Origin: an uncultured Ruminococcus sp.
GTDB taxonomy: Bacteria > Bacillota > Clostridia > Oscillospirales > Acutalibacteraceae
Reading direction: 5' to 3'
Assembly (NCBI GenBank): GCA_902785355.1
Contig: CACZYF010000035.1
Span: 1-34,865 of the forward strand
DNA length: 34,865 nt
Shown: positions 21,688 through 30,482 of the stretch, piece by piece
Position numbering within the stretch: the first letter of the stretch is position 1
How the letters are laid out: each line of letters opens with the position of its first letter
Notes under the pieces: model-generated
What the model saw: the letters and a program-made list of their open reading frames with translations, nothing else
Databases searched by the model: none
Told to the model about the DNA's origin: nothing
Made by a program: the position numbers and the translations under genes

Positions 21688-23646
21688 TTAAACCCACAGG
21701 GAGCTCTTGCCTCTGGCGGCGGAGTTGATCTTGCCCGCGTCGGCGGTGGTGACCTTGCCGTCGCCGGTCACGTCGGAAACGGAGAGATCATAGCCCTCGA
21801 GGACTATTTTGCCTCTAGCGGCGGAATTCGCGATACCGAAGTCAACAGTGGAGAGCTTTCCGTCGCCGTTGGTGTCGCCGAAGGCACGGATCTCGGCGTT
21901 CTGCCTGTGCTCCGGCTTAGGCGAATTACCGACGGTGATGATATATTCACGCGTGGCGTTGAATCTCTTTTTGATCGTCAGTTTGTAGGTACCGGGCAAA
22001 ACATTGTAGAACTTGTATTCGCCGCGGGTGCCCTTGATGGTTTTGTAGCGGGTGTTCGGGAGCTCTTCCTGTCCCGGAACATCCAGCGCCTTCAGACTGA
22101 CATGGATGTCGCTGTCGGGTTTTTCGACGGAAGAACCGGCGCCGGAGCCGGAGGAGCCGCCGGAGGATCCCCAGCCCTCAGGAAGAGCGGAAGACTCGTA
22201 ATCCCACTGCGATCTCCAGTCGTTACCTACCTGAGCCGCTTTTTCCAGCAGCTCCTTCATATCTTCCCTACTCATATGATTCCATCCTCGTCGGTCGAGT
22301 CCGAGACGGTCGATCAGTGTCTGAGCGCTCAGACCGGTTACTTTGATCATAGCGGCAAGTCCATCGGAAGAGGCAAGATACCGGATCAACAAATCGTCTT
22401 CCGGGGTCAACCCATAGGCACCGTCTATCGCATAGCCCGATTCGTCAATATAATCATCTGTAATACCTATATAATTGTCGTTGTCATATCTGTCTTTCTC
22501 CTTCCACTTTGACACAAGACGGTTATAGGCGCCTTCCTTTGTAAAGAACGTGCGATTTCCGGTATAATATACGGTGCCATGAAATTCCGAAGAGTGGAAA
22601 TAAAGGTCGAGGGTGCGTTCGCCGGTGGCCGGATTCTCGAGAACAACGTCGAATTCCGCATTCCAGTCCGGATCGTAACCGTGATCTGACAGCGCGTATT
22701 CCCAGATATTGTCGCCGTTTTTGTCGTCGCCGTTGAGGGAGGCGGCGTTCATCAGCTGCTTATTTTTTTCATGATCGACCAGATAGATGTAGAACTTGAC
22801 CGCCTTTACGCCTTTCCATCCGGCAGAATTCGCGTCGAAGTAGATCATGTCGTCCGGTACGGCGGGCTTGATGTCTTTACCCTCGGCGATACCGATGACA
22901 TAATTGGGCGAAGCGCTGCTGTCTACGGGCAGGGGCGAATCCTCAAAGCGCCACTCGGTCATGGTGTCGGTCTCTTCGATGGCGCGTTCTACGTCATTTT
23001 TGGTCATTCCCAGTCCGCTTCCGATATCGTCCAGCAGCTTTTGGTTGCTCTTGTTCGCTCTGGAAACTGCCCATTGATAGTTGCGTGTCAAAAAATCTGT
23101 CAGCCTATTGAAGACCGAATAGTATGACGGAGAGGTTTCGCCGTAAACTTCGCCGAAGGCATCGATGTCGAGCATCGGCTTGCAGGAGCTGTTTTTCCAT
23201 TTTGCTTCGTCATGTGTTCTTTCGGGATCAATCGAGGGATGGTAGCTTTTGCCGGTGACGTAAGCGGTATCGCCCAGACACGAGCTGTCGATCTCCAACA
23301 TGGTTGTTTCATGGTTGGTGTTGTTCTGATCATAGAAGATGATAAAATACTGATGACCGTTTTCAAAGGTGATTCCTTTATCACCGGGACGGTATTCCCA
23401 TATGCCGTCGTTGTTTTCGTCGGTGCCTCTTATCTTTCTTGAGCCCCAGGGTAGTATTTCCTCTCCGTCTTTACAGATATAAAAGTTGATAAGGCAGTCG
23501 CTGCCCCAGCCGGTGGAGTCAAAATAGATGCAGTCGTCGGTTCCGGTCGGCGCGTTTTGTACAGCGGCTCCGGCGGGAATCGCTGTCGCGGTCAGCAGCA
23601 TCACGAGAGCCGTGATGAGAGAGATAAGCTTACAGGTTGTTTTCAT
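21688..23646 (-). CDS. Secreted dockerin protein with two related N-terminal modules
   Basis: 652 residues. Signal peptide (MKTTCKLISLITALVMLL, cut near residue 27); the start follows AAGGAGG. Two related modules open with IYFDSTGWGSDCLINFYI (about 40) and IYFDANSAGWKGVKAVKFYI (about 268), a pattern seen in starch-binding-like beta-sandwich modules; each ends with a Tyr-rich phrase (DTAYVTGKSYH, GTVYYTGNRTFF) and a helical spacer. A Ser/Gly linker (near 495-505) leads to a small beta domain of carboxypeptidase-regulatory type (YNVLPGTYKLTIKK) and then a dockerin (588-652) with two calcium loops, DTNGDGKLSTVD and DVTGDGKVTTAD. Dockerins dock to cohesins on a scaffold or the cell surface. The ending ARGKSSLWV is shared with other proteins here. 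No catalytic motif seen, so a binding or adhesion role is likely. Confidence 0.9.
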   Translation of the reverse strand: MKTTCKLISLITALVMLLTATAIPAGAAVQNAPTGTDDCIYFDSTGWGSDCLINFYICKDGEEILPWGSRKIRGTDENNDGIWEYRPGDKGITFENGHQYFIIFYDQNNTNHETTMLEIDSSCLGDTAYVTGKSYHPSIDPERTHDEAKWKNSSCKPMLDIDAFGEVYGETSPSYYSVFNRLTDFLTRNYQWAVSRANKSNQKLLDDIGSGLGMTKNDVERAIEETDTMTEWRFEDSPLPVDSSASPNYVIGIAEGKDIKPAVPDDMIYFDANSAGWKGVKAVKFYIYLVDHEKNKQLMNAASLNGDDKNGDNIWEYALSDHGYDPDWNAEFDVVLENPATGERTLDLYFHSSEFHGTVYYTGNRTFFTKEGAYNRLVSKWKEKDRYDNDNYIGITDDYIDESGYAIDGAYGLTPEDDLLIRYLASSDGLAAMIKVTGLSAQTLIDRLGLDRRGWNHMSREDMKELLEKAAQVGNDWRSQWDYESSALPEGWGSSGGSSGSGAGSSVEKPDSDIHVSLKALDVPGQEELPNTRYKTIKGTRGEYKFYNVLPGTYKLTIKKRFNATREYIITVGNSPKPEHRQNAEIRAFGDTNGDGKLSTVDFGIANSAARGKIVLEGYDLSVSDVTGDGKVTTADAGKINSAARGKSSLWV

Positions 23647-23747
23647 AATGATTCCTCCTTGGAATATGCTTTGAGGTTTTTGTTCCCTTTGCTTACTTAA
23701 CGAACAAAATGCCGTTTTGGTTTAAGCTACGGAATGTATCCTGATTA

Positions 23748-23775
23748 ATTATAGCACAAGCAGCCAAAAAAGCAA
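23748..23775 (-). promoter_or_regulatory. Promoter of the 21688-23646 dockerin gene
   Basis: Reading leftward, TTGCTT (23775-23770) and a perfect TATAAT (23753-23748) with a 16-base spacer. The message would have a leader of about 100 bases. Confidence 0.65.
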
Positions 23776-23799
23776 TAGGTAGTGGCATGCTTTTTGTTG

Positions 23800-23835
23800 A
23801 AAAAAACAGTCCCCAAACAGAACATTCGAGGACTG
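23800..23835 (-). terminator. Terminator retained by the dockerin remnant
   Basis: On the minus strand CAGTCC (23835-23830) pairs with GGACTG (23812-23807), followed by seven T (23806-23800). Confidence 0.6.
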
Positions 23836-23870
23836 AGGTATGCGGATCAGAGATCGTATTCAAGCGGATT

Positions 23871-23960
23871 TTACGTCCACAACGAGGTCTTGCCTCCGGC
23901 GGCGTTGATCCTGCCCGCGTCGGCGGTGGTGACCTTTCCGTCGCCGGTCACGTCGGCGCG
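23871..23960 (-). pseudogene. Orphan 3' end of a dockerin gene
   Basis: The minus strand reads ADVTGDGKVTTADAG, then RINAAGGKTSLWT and a stop (TAA at 23873-23871): the second calcium loop and closing motif of a dockerin, without anything before it. A 44-base stretch (23913-23956) differs by one base from the end of the 21688 dockerin gene (21733-21776). Upstream of it the sequence changes abruptly into the promoter of the YcxB-like gene. It has no start codon or ribosome binding site. Best read as the remains of a dockerin gene deleted or split by rearrangement. Confidence 0.8.
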
Positions 23961-23980
23961 ATAAAACGCTGAAAAGAGAG

Positions 23981-24009
23981 TTGCTAAAGAACGTAGGAAG
24001 TGCTATAAT
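23981..24009 (+). promoter_or_regulatory. Promoter of the YcxB-like gene
   Basis: TTGCTA (23981-23986), a 17-base spacer and TATAAT (24004-24009). It lies inside the longest open frame, which shows that translation must start further right, at 24038. Confidence 0.7.
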
Positions 24010-24037
24010 CAACCTATTCAAGACGGTAGGTGATCGG

Positions 24038-24679
24038 ATGAAACAAAATAACGCGAAGGGCGGACGACTGCGCGAGATGATCGCGATCGACAAGGCGCAG
24101 ATGCTCCCGCTGAACTTTAAGGTGAACTATATCTTCACACCGCTGTATGTCGTGGTGTCGCTGATACTGCTTCTCGTTTTCGGCGCGCTGATGCAGGCGC
24201 GGCTGGTGGCTCTCGGTCTGGTGTGTCTCGGCGTGATGGCGCTGCTGACCGCGGGTCTGCTGCTCATGGTGCCGATCGTGCGCAAGAGAGCGATACAAGC
24301 GGAGCTCAAACGCTACGGATTCGATACGCGGAAGCATGACGAGATACCCGACGCGGCGGAAGAATGGGATTTTTCCGATAAAGAATTATCTGTGAGCTTC
24401 AACCGTTACGGGATGCGTGTGAACGGCGTGCTGTATTACTATAATCATCTGCAGAAGATCGTGCTGACCGGTAACCGTTATCAGCGCGTGAGCGTGATGA
24501 TCGTCTTTATCGAGTCGCCCGAGCGGTGTATCGCCCTGCCGGCGATCCCCAAGGTGCGGAGGATGCTCGAGAATTATCAGATTACGCTTGAGAATCAGGA
24601 GACCTTCGATTATATTCTCTCCAACCCCGAGCAGGCGTTCACCGAGATCTACAAGAAGGGTGAAGTCGCCGTAAAGTAA
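24038..24679 (+). CDS. Two-TM membrane protein with YcxB-like C-terminal domain
   Basis: 213 residues from ATG 24038 (MKQNNAKGGR), chosen because AGGTG precedes it by seven bases and because the promoter overlaps the longer reading that begins at 23981. Two adjacent membrane segments (about residues 30-55 and 58-78) are followed by a cytoplasmic domain of about 130 residues (SVSFNRYGMRVNGVLYYYNHLQKIVLT, quoted in part; then VFIESPERCIALPAIP and a helix) that resembles the YcxB-like, pleckstrin-fold type domain found in many Firmicutes membrane proteins. Function unknown. Single gene directly next to a broken dockerin gene, perhaps brought there by the same rearrangement. Confidence 0.8.
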   Translation: MKQNNAKGGRLREMIAIDKAQMLPLNFKVNYIFTPLYVVVSLILLLVFGALMQARLVALGLVCLGVMALLTAGLLLMVPIVRKRAIQAELKRYGFDTRKHDEIPDAAEEWDFSDKELSVSFNRYGMRVNGVLYYYNHLQKIVLTGNRYQRVSVMIVFIESPERCIALPAIPKVRRMLENYQITLENQETFDYILSNPEQAFTEIYKKGEVAVK

Positions 24680-24697
24680 ACCTATACTAAGTTACAG

Positions 24698-24739
24698 AAA
24701 AAACAACGCCCGCTGTACCGAGATGGTACGGCGGGCGTT
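24698..24739 (-). terminator. Terminator of the 24744-26864 dockerin gene
   Basis: AACGCCCGC-GTACC pairs with GGTAC-GCGGGCGTT around GAGAT; on the minus strand a run of six T follows (24703-24698). It may also end the convergent YcxB-like gene. Confidence 0.8.
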
Positions 24740-24743
24740 ACTG

Positions 24744-26864
24744 TTATTCAAAGAGGATCGAACCGATAGGGTAGGGGGTATCGAGCAGAGCGGCGTACCG
24801 TCCGATGAAGGTTGCGTCCGTGACGCTGACGTCGCCGGAGCGGTCGGCGTCGGCGGCTTTATCACTGAAGTCGGGGACTTCGATCTCCGCGAGCCGGTAT
24901 TGCACGGCGGTCACGTCGGTGATATCGACCTTGCCGTCGCTGTCGGCGTCGCCGAGGAGGAAGCCCTTCTCCGTACCGACCAGCGCGTAGCAGTCGGCGA
25001 GCTCGCTGAACTGAATGACGAGCGTATCGCCGTCGAGCTCGGCGGGGATCCTGTCATCGCTGTCAATAGTCGGATATTCGGAATCAACAGGGTAGAGGGA
25101 AAGCGTCTTGTAATGCGTCGTTTCTTCCGTCAGCGGGAGCCTCAGCTCTGCGGACGTATGCCTGAGCATATTGCCCTCTTCGTCGAAGATCATGAGCATC
25201 ATCACGTTGAGCAGGTCGCCGTCGGTCAGCTCGCCGAGCTCCTTCATCATGCTGTCCGTCGTGCGGCGGCTGAGTCCGAGAGACGCGAGGGTCTCTTCGG
25301 AGCTGTTCTTGTCGAGGTAGACCATAGTGTATTCATGACCGTTGAGACCGTCAAAGGTCACGGTCACGCCGTCGGCGGTCGATTCATACGCGACCGTATC
25401 GCGTTGAGCCGTCAGAGAGAGGGGATAAGCGGGCATGGTGAGGTAGTGCCAGCCGTAGTCGTAGCTGTTCTCGTCGGTGTCCTTGGTGACGGTCGCCTTG
25501 GGAGAGTCGGTCCACGGAGAGAGTGTGTTCCAGCTGAGGAAGGTTCCGTCGCCGAAGAGACTGTCGCAGTCGACGTCCATGTATTCGAGATACACGCGGT
25601 CGCCTGCCGAAGCGTAGGTGCGGCTGACGGGGGAGAAGCCGTCGCCCGGGTCGACAGCGAGCTCATACAGCGACTCTCCGCTGATCTTGCCGCTTACGGG
25701 AGCGCTCGATGTACCGTAATAGATCACGCCGCAGTCGAGGGCAAAGCCGTTCGTTTGGATAGTGCCGTTATCAGTCAGGACGGGGCATGAGAGCTTGCCC
25801 GAAAGGGACAGGGTGCCGCCCTCGTCAATGCTTACGCTGAACTCCGAGGTCTCGGGCAGCGTGCCCTTCGCTTGTGCAAGACTGCTGCTGTTGACGGTGA
25901 TATCCTGAGCGGGGAGAGGGTAGTAGCGATCCTCCGCGCTTCTGTCGGGACAGAGCGAAACACTCCCGCTGACCGGCGTGATCAGCGCCGTACAGGATGA
26001 GCCGCAGATCAGGGGCGTGCCGTCGATCACGAGCATTCCGCCGCCTTCTTCACAGGTGATACAGCCGTCGCGGCTGAACAGCAGGTTTTGACTCTTCGCG
26101 GTCAGCGATCGGCTCGCGGAGAGCACCAGCTCGCAGTCGTTGATCCACAGAGGCTTGTTCAGCGTGAGGTCGCCGTCGAGGGTGACGCTGCCTGATCGTG
26201 AGTCGAGACAGATCCCGCCGATCGACTTGCTGCTGTTGAGCTTTACGAGCTCGCTGTAATCTGTCGCTTCGGCAAAGATCGTACCGCCGAGCTTTGTGCG
26301 GATCGCTTCGACTGCCTTGACCATGTCGGCGGGGTGAGCGGGGTCGGCATGCGTGACGATGATCTTCGCTTCGTCATCACAGTCCGCCGTACCGTTATGG
26401 ATGAAGCGGCTCCTACCGTCGCTCTCGACGCTGAAATACAGCTTGCCGTACAGCAGCAGATCGCCGTTGTTGACGATCGTGCCGTCGTCGGCGTCGAGCG
26501 CGGCGCCGTCATAGATATTCAGAGAACCGTTGTTCGTGATCGAACCGCCCTCGGCGGGAGCGAGAATCGAGCCGGGCTCCAGCTCGAACGTGCCGCTGTT
26601 GATGATGTCTGCCTGCAGAAGGCTGTCCTCGGCAAGGTCGACGGAAGCGTCCTTCGCGATCACGAGCGTATCTTCAAGGGTGTAATAACCGCTGAGTGTG
26701 AGTTCCGTACCCGCAGGGATGGTGATTCTGCCGTCCGACGGGGGAAAGGCTTGGTATAATTCTAATACAGAATTAAAAGAAAACGACTGCTCCGCGTGAA
26801 CGGTAAAAGAAAATGTACCGAATAACAGGCAAAGCGAAAGTACGATGGAAATCAGTCTTTTCAT
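24744..26864 (-). CDS. Secreted beta-rich dockerin protein
   Basis: 706 residues. Signal peptide (MKRLISIVLSLCLLFGTF, cut near residue 24). Residues about 30-330 are beta-helix-like with repeated turns such as INSGTFELEPGS, ITNNGSLNIYDGA, IVNNGDLLLYGKL and VTLDGDLTLNKPL. A middle region (about 330-620) is also strand-rich. The C-terminus (638-700) is a classical dockerin with calcium loops DADSDGKVDITD and DADRSGDVSVTD and ordinary helices (TAVQYRLAEIEV, ATFIGRYAALLDT), clearly unlike the other dockerins in this window. The start codon overlaps the ABC-F stop (ATGA) and its GGAGGA lies inside that gene, so it is translated from the ABC-F message at least in part. No enzyme motif seen. Confidence 0.9.
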   Translation of the reverse strand: MKRLISIVLSLCLLFGTFSFTVHAEQSFSFNSVLELYQAFPPSDGRITIPAGTELTLSGYYTLEDTLVIAKDASVDLAEDSLLQADIINSGTFELEPGSILAPAEGGSITNNGSLNIYDGAALDADDGTIVNNGDLLLYGKLYFSVESDGRSRFIHNGTADCDDEAKIIVTHADPAHPADMVKAVEAIRTKLGGTIFAEATDYSELVKLNSSKSIGGICLDSRSGSVTLDGDLTLNKPLWINDCELVLSASRSLTAKSQNLLFSRDGCITCEEGGGMLVIDGTPLICGSSCTALITPVSGSVSLCPDRSAEDRYYPLPAQDITVNSSSLAQAKGTLPETSEFSVSIDEGGTLSLSGKLSCPVLTDNGTIQTNGFALDCGVIYYGTSSAPVSGKISGESLYELAVDPGDGFSPVSRTYASAGDRVYLEYMDVDCDSLFGDGTFLSWNTLSPWTDSPKATVTKDTDENSYDYGWHYLTMPAYPLSLTAQRDTVAYESTADGVTVTFDGLNGHEYTMVYLDKNSSEETLASLGLSRRTTDSMMKELGELTDGDLLNVMMLMIFDEEGNMLRHTSAELRLPLTEETTHYKTLSLYPVDSEYPTIDSDDRIPAELDGDTLVIQFSELADCYALVGTEKGFLLGDADSDGKVDITDVTAVQYRLAEIEVPDFSDKAADADRSGDVSVTDATFIGRYAALLDTPYPIGSILFE

Positions 26865-28762
26865 TCCGTGTCCTCCTGTAACTGAGCCCAGAGCTCGTAC
26901 AGCTCCTCGAGTCTGCCTTGGGTTTCTTCTAGCTCGGCAGTCAGCGCCATCAGCTGTTCGTAGTCGCTCTGCACGTCCTCCCGCGCGAGCTGATCTTGCA
27001 GCTTTTCCGATTTCGCTTCCAGCTCCTCGATCTCCGCTTCGGTGCGGGTGAGTTGGGTCTTTCGCTTGCGCTCCTCGCTTTGGCGCTGCTTTTTGAGCTG
27101 CCAGTCGTTGAGGGGCTTTTCCTTCTTCTCGGCGGGCTTCTCTCCGTCCTCTGATACGGCTTGCGCCGAGATGCGCTCGAGGTAGTTGTCGTAGTTGCCG
27201 AGGTATTCAGTCACGCCGTTCTTCCCGAGTGCAAGCACACGGTCGGCGAGCTTGTTGATGAAGTAGCGGTCGTGGCTGATGATGACGAGCGTGCCTTCGT
27301 AATCGCGCAGGGTATCCTCCAACGCCTCGCGTGAGGACGCGTCGAGGTGGTTGGTCGGCTCGTCGAGCAGGAGCAGGTTGTACCCGCCCAGCATGAGCTT
27401 CAACAGCGAGATCCGCGCTCTTTCTCCGCCGCTCATGGCGGACAGCGGCTTGAACACCTCGTCGCCCTTGAACAGGAACGCGGCGAGGGAGGATCGCACC
27501 TTGGTCTCGGTGAGCTGCGGGTAGGTGTTCCAGATCTCGTCGATGGCGGTGTTGTTGAGGTTCAGGTTCTCCTGCATCTGATCGAAGTACCCGACGTCCA
27601 CCATCGCGCCGTATTCATATTCGCCCGTGTCGGGGCGGAGCTTGCCGTTGAGGATACGGAACAGGGTCGTCTTTCCGCAGCCGTTATCGCCGAGGATGAA
27701 GACGCGCTCGCCCTTGGTGATATGCAGGTCGACGTTTCTGAACAGCTTCTTGTCCCCGAAGGCTTTACTGAGATCCTTCGCCATCAGCACGTCGTTGCCG
27801 CTCTCGTGGCGGGGCTCAAAGCGCATTCGGATGCTCTCGAGCGCGCTGTCGGGCTCGACGAGCTGTTCCTTGATGCGGTCGATCTCCTTCTGCTTCGACG
27901 CGGCGGTGCGGATGTTGCGCTCGCGGTTCCATCGCTTCTGCTGTTCGATGATGCCCTCGATACGCCTGATCTCCTTCATATCGTTCTGGTATTTATTCTC
28001 GAGCGCCTTTTCATGCGCCTGCTTCTTCTCGATAAAGACGGAGTACGCGCCCTTGTAAACAGTGCCTCTGCCGTGTTCGATCTCGACGGTCTTGTTGGTG
28101 ACCGCGTCGAGAAAGTAGCGGTCGTGGCTGACGATCAGCATCGCGCCTTTAAAATCGCGCAGAAAGCCCTCGAGCCACGCGACCGAGGCGATATCCAGAT
28201 GGTTGGTGGGCTCGTCGAGCAGGAGCATATCGCTTTTGGATAACAGGAGCTTCAAAAGACTGAGCTTGGAGCGCTGACCGCCCGAGAGCGCCGAGGTCGG
28301 CATCCCGAACTCCGCTTTCTTAAAGCCCAGACCCAGCAGTGCCGAGCGGGTGCGGCTCTTGTAGGTCAAGCCGCCTTCGCTCTCGAATCGCTCCATCAGC
28401 GCTGTCTGGCGGTCGATCAGGTCGACGGCGCCTTCGCTGACGGCGCGGTTTAGCTCGTCGATCTCGCACTCCATCTCCTTGAGGTAGTCAAAGACCGATT
28501 CCAGTTCGTCATAGATACTGCGTGTTCCGTTGGAGCAGGCGTGCTGCTCCATATACCCGATGTTCAGCCCGCGCTGCGAGGCGACAACGCCCGAGACCGG
28601 CTCGAGCTGACCGCAGATGATCTTGAACAGGGTGGTTTTACCGACGCCGTTGCGCCCGATCAAGCCGACCTTGTCGCGTGCTTCGACCTCAAAGCTCAGA
28701 TCCTCGAACAGGGTGCGCTCGCCGAACGCCATCGACACCTTGCTCAGTGATAAGACAGGCAT
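26861..28762 (-). CDS. ABC-F family ATPase (YdiF/Uup-like)
   Basis: 633 residues, soluble, with two ABC domains and no membrane part. ABC-F proteins bind the ribosome E site and rescue or tune translation; some give antibiotic resistance. Seen: Walker A GRNGVGKTT (36-44), signature LSGGQ, Walker B LLLDEPTNHLD; the P-site tip linker, rich in Lys/Arg and helices (about 235-315); second Walker A GDNGCGKTT, MSGGE and LLLDEPTNHLD; then a C-terminal coiled coil (about 545-633, EAEIEELEAKSEKLQDQL). The C-terminal coil favours the Uup/YdiF group over short resistance types, but the exact subfamily is not certain. Promoter at 28800-28828. The dockerin gene downstream overlaps its stop. Confidence 0.93.
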   Translation of the reverse strand: MPVLSLSKVSMAFGERTLFEDLSFEVEARDKVGLIGRNGVGKTTLFKIICGQLEPVSGVVASQRGLNIGYMEQHACSNGTRSIYDELESVFDYLKEMECEIDELNRAVSEGAVDLIDRQTALMERFESEGGLTYKSRTRSALLGLGFKKAEFGMPTSALSGGQRSKLSLLKLLLSKSDMLLLDEPTNHLDIASVAWLEGFLRDFKGAMLIVSHDRYFLDAVTNKTVEIEHGRGTVYKGAYSVFIEKKQAHEKALENKYQNDMKEIRRIEGIIEQQKRWNRERNIRTAASKQKEIDRIKEQLVEPDSALESIRMRFEPRHESGNDVLMAKDLSKAFGDKKLFRNVDLHITKGERVFILGDNGCGKTTLFRILNGKLRPDTGEYEYGAMVDVGYFDQMQENLNLNNTAIDEIWNTYPQLTETKVRSSLAAFLFKGDEVFKPLSAMSGGERARISLLKLMLGGYNLLLLDEPTNHLDASSREALEDTLRDYEGTLVIISHDRYFINKLADRVLALGKNGVTEYLGNYDNYLERISAQAVSEDGEKPAEKKEKPLNDWQLKKQRQSEERKRKTQLTRTEAEIEELEAKSEKLQDQLAREDVQSDYEQLMALTAELEETQGRLEELYELWAQLQEDTE

Positions 28763-28799
28763 AGCTTCACTTCTTTCAGATTAATGGCAATATATCTCT

Positions 28800-28828
28800 A
28801 TTCTACCTTAAATCTGCCGAAAGAGCAA
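28800..28828 (-). promoter_or_regulatory. Promoter of the ABC-F / dockerin operon
   Basis: Reading leftward, TTGCTC (28828-28823) and TAGAAT (28805-28800) with a 17-base spacer. Confidence 0.6.
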
Positions 28829-28892
28829 TAGGAAAATTAACCGGGCGCCTTTTGGCGGAGGGAGTTCCCGTGCAGAACTTTCTTATCGTCCA

Positions 28893-28921
28893 TTGACTTT
28901 TTGCCGCCTTTACATTAATAT
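28893..28921 (+). promoter_or_regulatory. Promoter of the DUF1858 / EEP hydrolase operon
   Basis: TTGACT (28893-28898), a 17-base spacer and TAATAT (28916-28921). Confidence 0.65.
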
Positions 28922-28953
28922 AGTATTATCAATAAAATTTTGAGGTGATTTAT

Positions 28954-29178
28954 ATGAAATTTGACGTAAATACCAAAATAGCAGAGATTTTGAAGCAGTT
29001 CCCGTGGCTGCCTGAGGAACTCGTAAAGATCGACAGCCGTTTCAGCATCGTGAACTCCCCGATCGGTAAGATGCTGATCAAGAACGCTACCGTCGCCGAT
29101 CTGTGCGGCAAAGCGGGTATCGAGCCCGAGGACGCTCTCAAAAAGCTTGACGAGCTGATCGCGTCGCATAAGGGATAA
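28954..29178 (+). CDS. DUF1858-family small protein
   Basis: 74 residues from ATG 28954, chosen over the in-frame GTG at 28945 because that GTG is part of the GAGGTG ribosome binding site. It fits the DUF1858 pattern: VNTKIAEILKQFPWLPEELV, IDSRFSIVNSPIGK, KNATVADLCGKAGI and a C-terminal helix. The domain is a small helical bundle found alone or attached to hybrid-cluster and PAS proteins; its role is unknown. Cytoplasmic. 19 bases before the next gene, so probably co-transcribed with it. Confidence 0.85.
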   Translation: MKFDVNTKIAEILKQFPWLPEELVKIDSRFSIVNSPIGKMLIKNATVADLCGKAGIEPEDALKKLDELIASHKG

Positions 29179-29197
29179 CCCCCTTTCGAGGTGTATT

Positions 29198-30307
29198 ATG
29201 TATGTCAACAAGCCAATGCAGGAGAAGAAAAAGACACGATGGTGGAAGATCCCGCTGACGGTGATCGCGCTGATCCTCGTCGCCGCGATCGTCTACGTCG
29301 CCTACGTCTTTATCTCCTACGACCGTATCGAGGATAATCAGGAGCTGATCCCTAAGGGTACGGCGAAGTCCGCCGCGGTGAAGCTTAATAAGGAATATAC
29401 CGCCCTGACCTATAATGTCGGCTTCGGCGCGTACACGCCCGACTTCACCTTCTTCATGGACGGCGGCAAGAGCTCGTGGGCTGAGAGCGAAGAGAGCGTC
29501 GTCGCCTGTATCGACGGTTCGGCGGATATCATCAAGGAGAACAACGCCGACTTCGCCCTGATCCAGGAGGTCGACTTCGGCTCCACCCGCAGCTATCATG
29601 TTGACGAGCGGCAGCAGCTGATCGACCGATTCCCCGATTACAGCTCGGTCTTCGCGGTGAACTACCATTCGGCGTTCCTCTTCTATCCCTTTACCCGGCC
29701 CCACGGCGCATCCAACAGTGGATTGCTAACCCTCAGTGAGAGCGGTATCGACTACGCGATCCGCCGCAGCCTGCCGATCTCCGAGGGCTTCAAGAAGTTT
29801 CTCGACCTCGACCGCGCCTACAGCATCAGCCATATTCCGACCGAGAACGGTAAGGAGCTGGTCATCATCAACACCCATACCTCCGCCTACGGTACCGACG
29901 GCGACCTCCAGACCCGCCAGATGCAGATGATGTTCGACGATATGGCGGCGGAGTATAAAAAGGGCAATTACGTTATCTGCGGCGGCGACTTCAACCATGA
30001 TTTCACCGGCGACAGTAAGTATAAGCTGAACGACGCGACCCCCGAGGATCTCGAGGCGCTCGCGTGGTGCGCTGAGTTCCCCGCCGAGCTGATCCCCGAG
30101 GGCTTCGCCCGCGTGACGGATTACGCGAGCGGTCTGCGCCCCTCTACCCGCAACACCGACATCCCCTACAGCGACGCGAGCTTCGTCGTTACCCTCGACG
30201 GCTTCATCGTCTCCGATAACATCGAGCCGACCTTCGTCGACGTCATCGATACGGGCTTTAAGTACTCCGACCATAACCCCGTGAAGATGAAGTTCAAGCT
30301 GAAATAG
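29198..30307 (+). CDS. Membrane-anchored endonuclease/exonuclease/phosphatase (EEP) fold hydrolase
   Basis: 369 residues. A basic N-terminus (EKKKTRWWK) and one membrane segment (about 16-40) place the catalytic domain outside. EEP motifs: TYNVGFG (Asn), QEVD (Glu metal ligand), NTHTSAYG (His), GGDFNHD (Asp and Asn), DGFIVS and SDHNPV (the Asp-His pair). All catalytic residues are present, so it should hydrolyse a phosphodiester or phosphomonoester with Mg. Membrane-bound relatives include sphingomyelinase-like and inositol-phosphatase-like enzymes as well as nucleases; the substrate is not known. A terminator follows the stop. Confidence 0.9.
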   Translation: MYVNKPMQEKKKTRWWKIPLTVIALILVAAIVYVAYVFISYDRIEDNQELIPKGTAKSAAVKLNKEYTALTYNVGFGAYTPDFTFFMDGGKSSWAESEESVVACIDGSADIIKENNADFALIQEVDFGSTRSYHVDERQQLIDRFPDYSSVFAVNYHSAFLFYPFTRPHGASNSGLLTLSESGIDYAIRRSLPISEGFKKFLDLDRAYSISHIPTENGKELVIINTHTSAYGTDGDLQTRQMQMMFDDMAAEYKKGNYVICGGDFNHDFTGDSKYKLNDATPEDLEALAWCAEFPAELIPEGFARVTDYASGLRPSTRNTDIPYSDASFVVTLDGFIVSDNIEPTFVDVIDTGFKYSDHNPVKMKFKLK

Positions 30308-30312
30308 TATCA

Positions 30313-30337
30313 GGCTCCCTTTGGGAAAGGGAGCCTT
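30313..30337 (+). terminator. Hairpin terminator of the EEP gene
   Basis: GGCTCCCTTT (30313-30322) pairs with AAAGGGAGCC (30326-30335) around three G; only a short T tail. Confidence 0.65.
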
Positions 30338-30382
30338 GGAAATCGACTGCTCATATATTTTTTGATACTTTCTCGACAAGCT

Positions 30383-30409
30383 GCGGGCTGAATGAATTCA
30401 GCCCCTACA
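30383..30409. repeat. REP-like palindromic intergenic element, copy 1
   Basis: GGGCTGAAT faces ATTCAGCCC, followed by CTACA. AATGAATTCAGCCCCTACA recurs at 34696-34714. Confidence 0.6.
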
Positions 30410-30482
30410 ACACTTTACAACATTTCAATCAGCACATACCCATCATGCACATTCCCAATCTTATCCCTAAGGAGGAATCCAA

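Noticed and set aside
24681-24697. Seventh copy of the dispersed repeat
   Set aside because: CTATACTAAGTTACAG shares only the TATACTAA part; too short and diverged to count.
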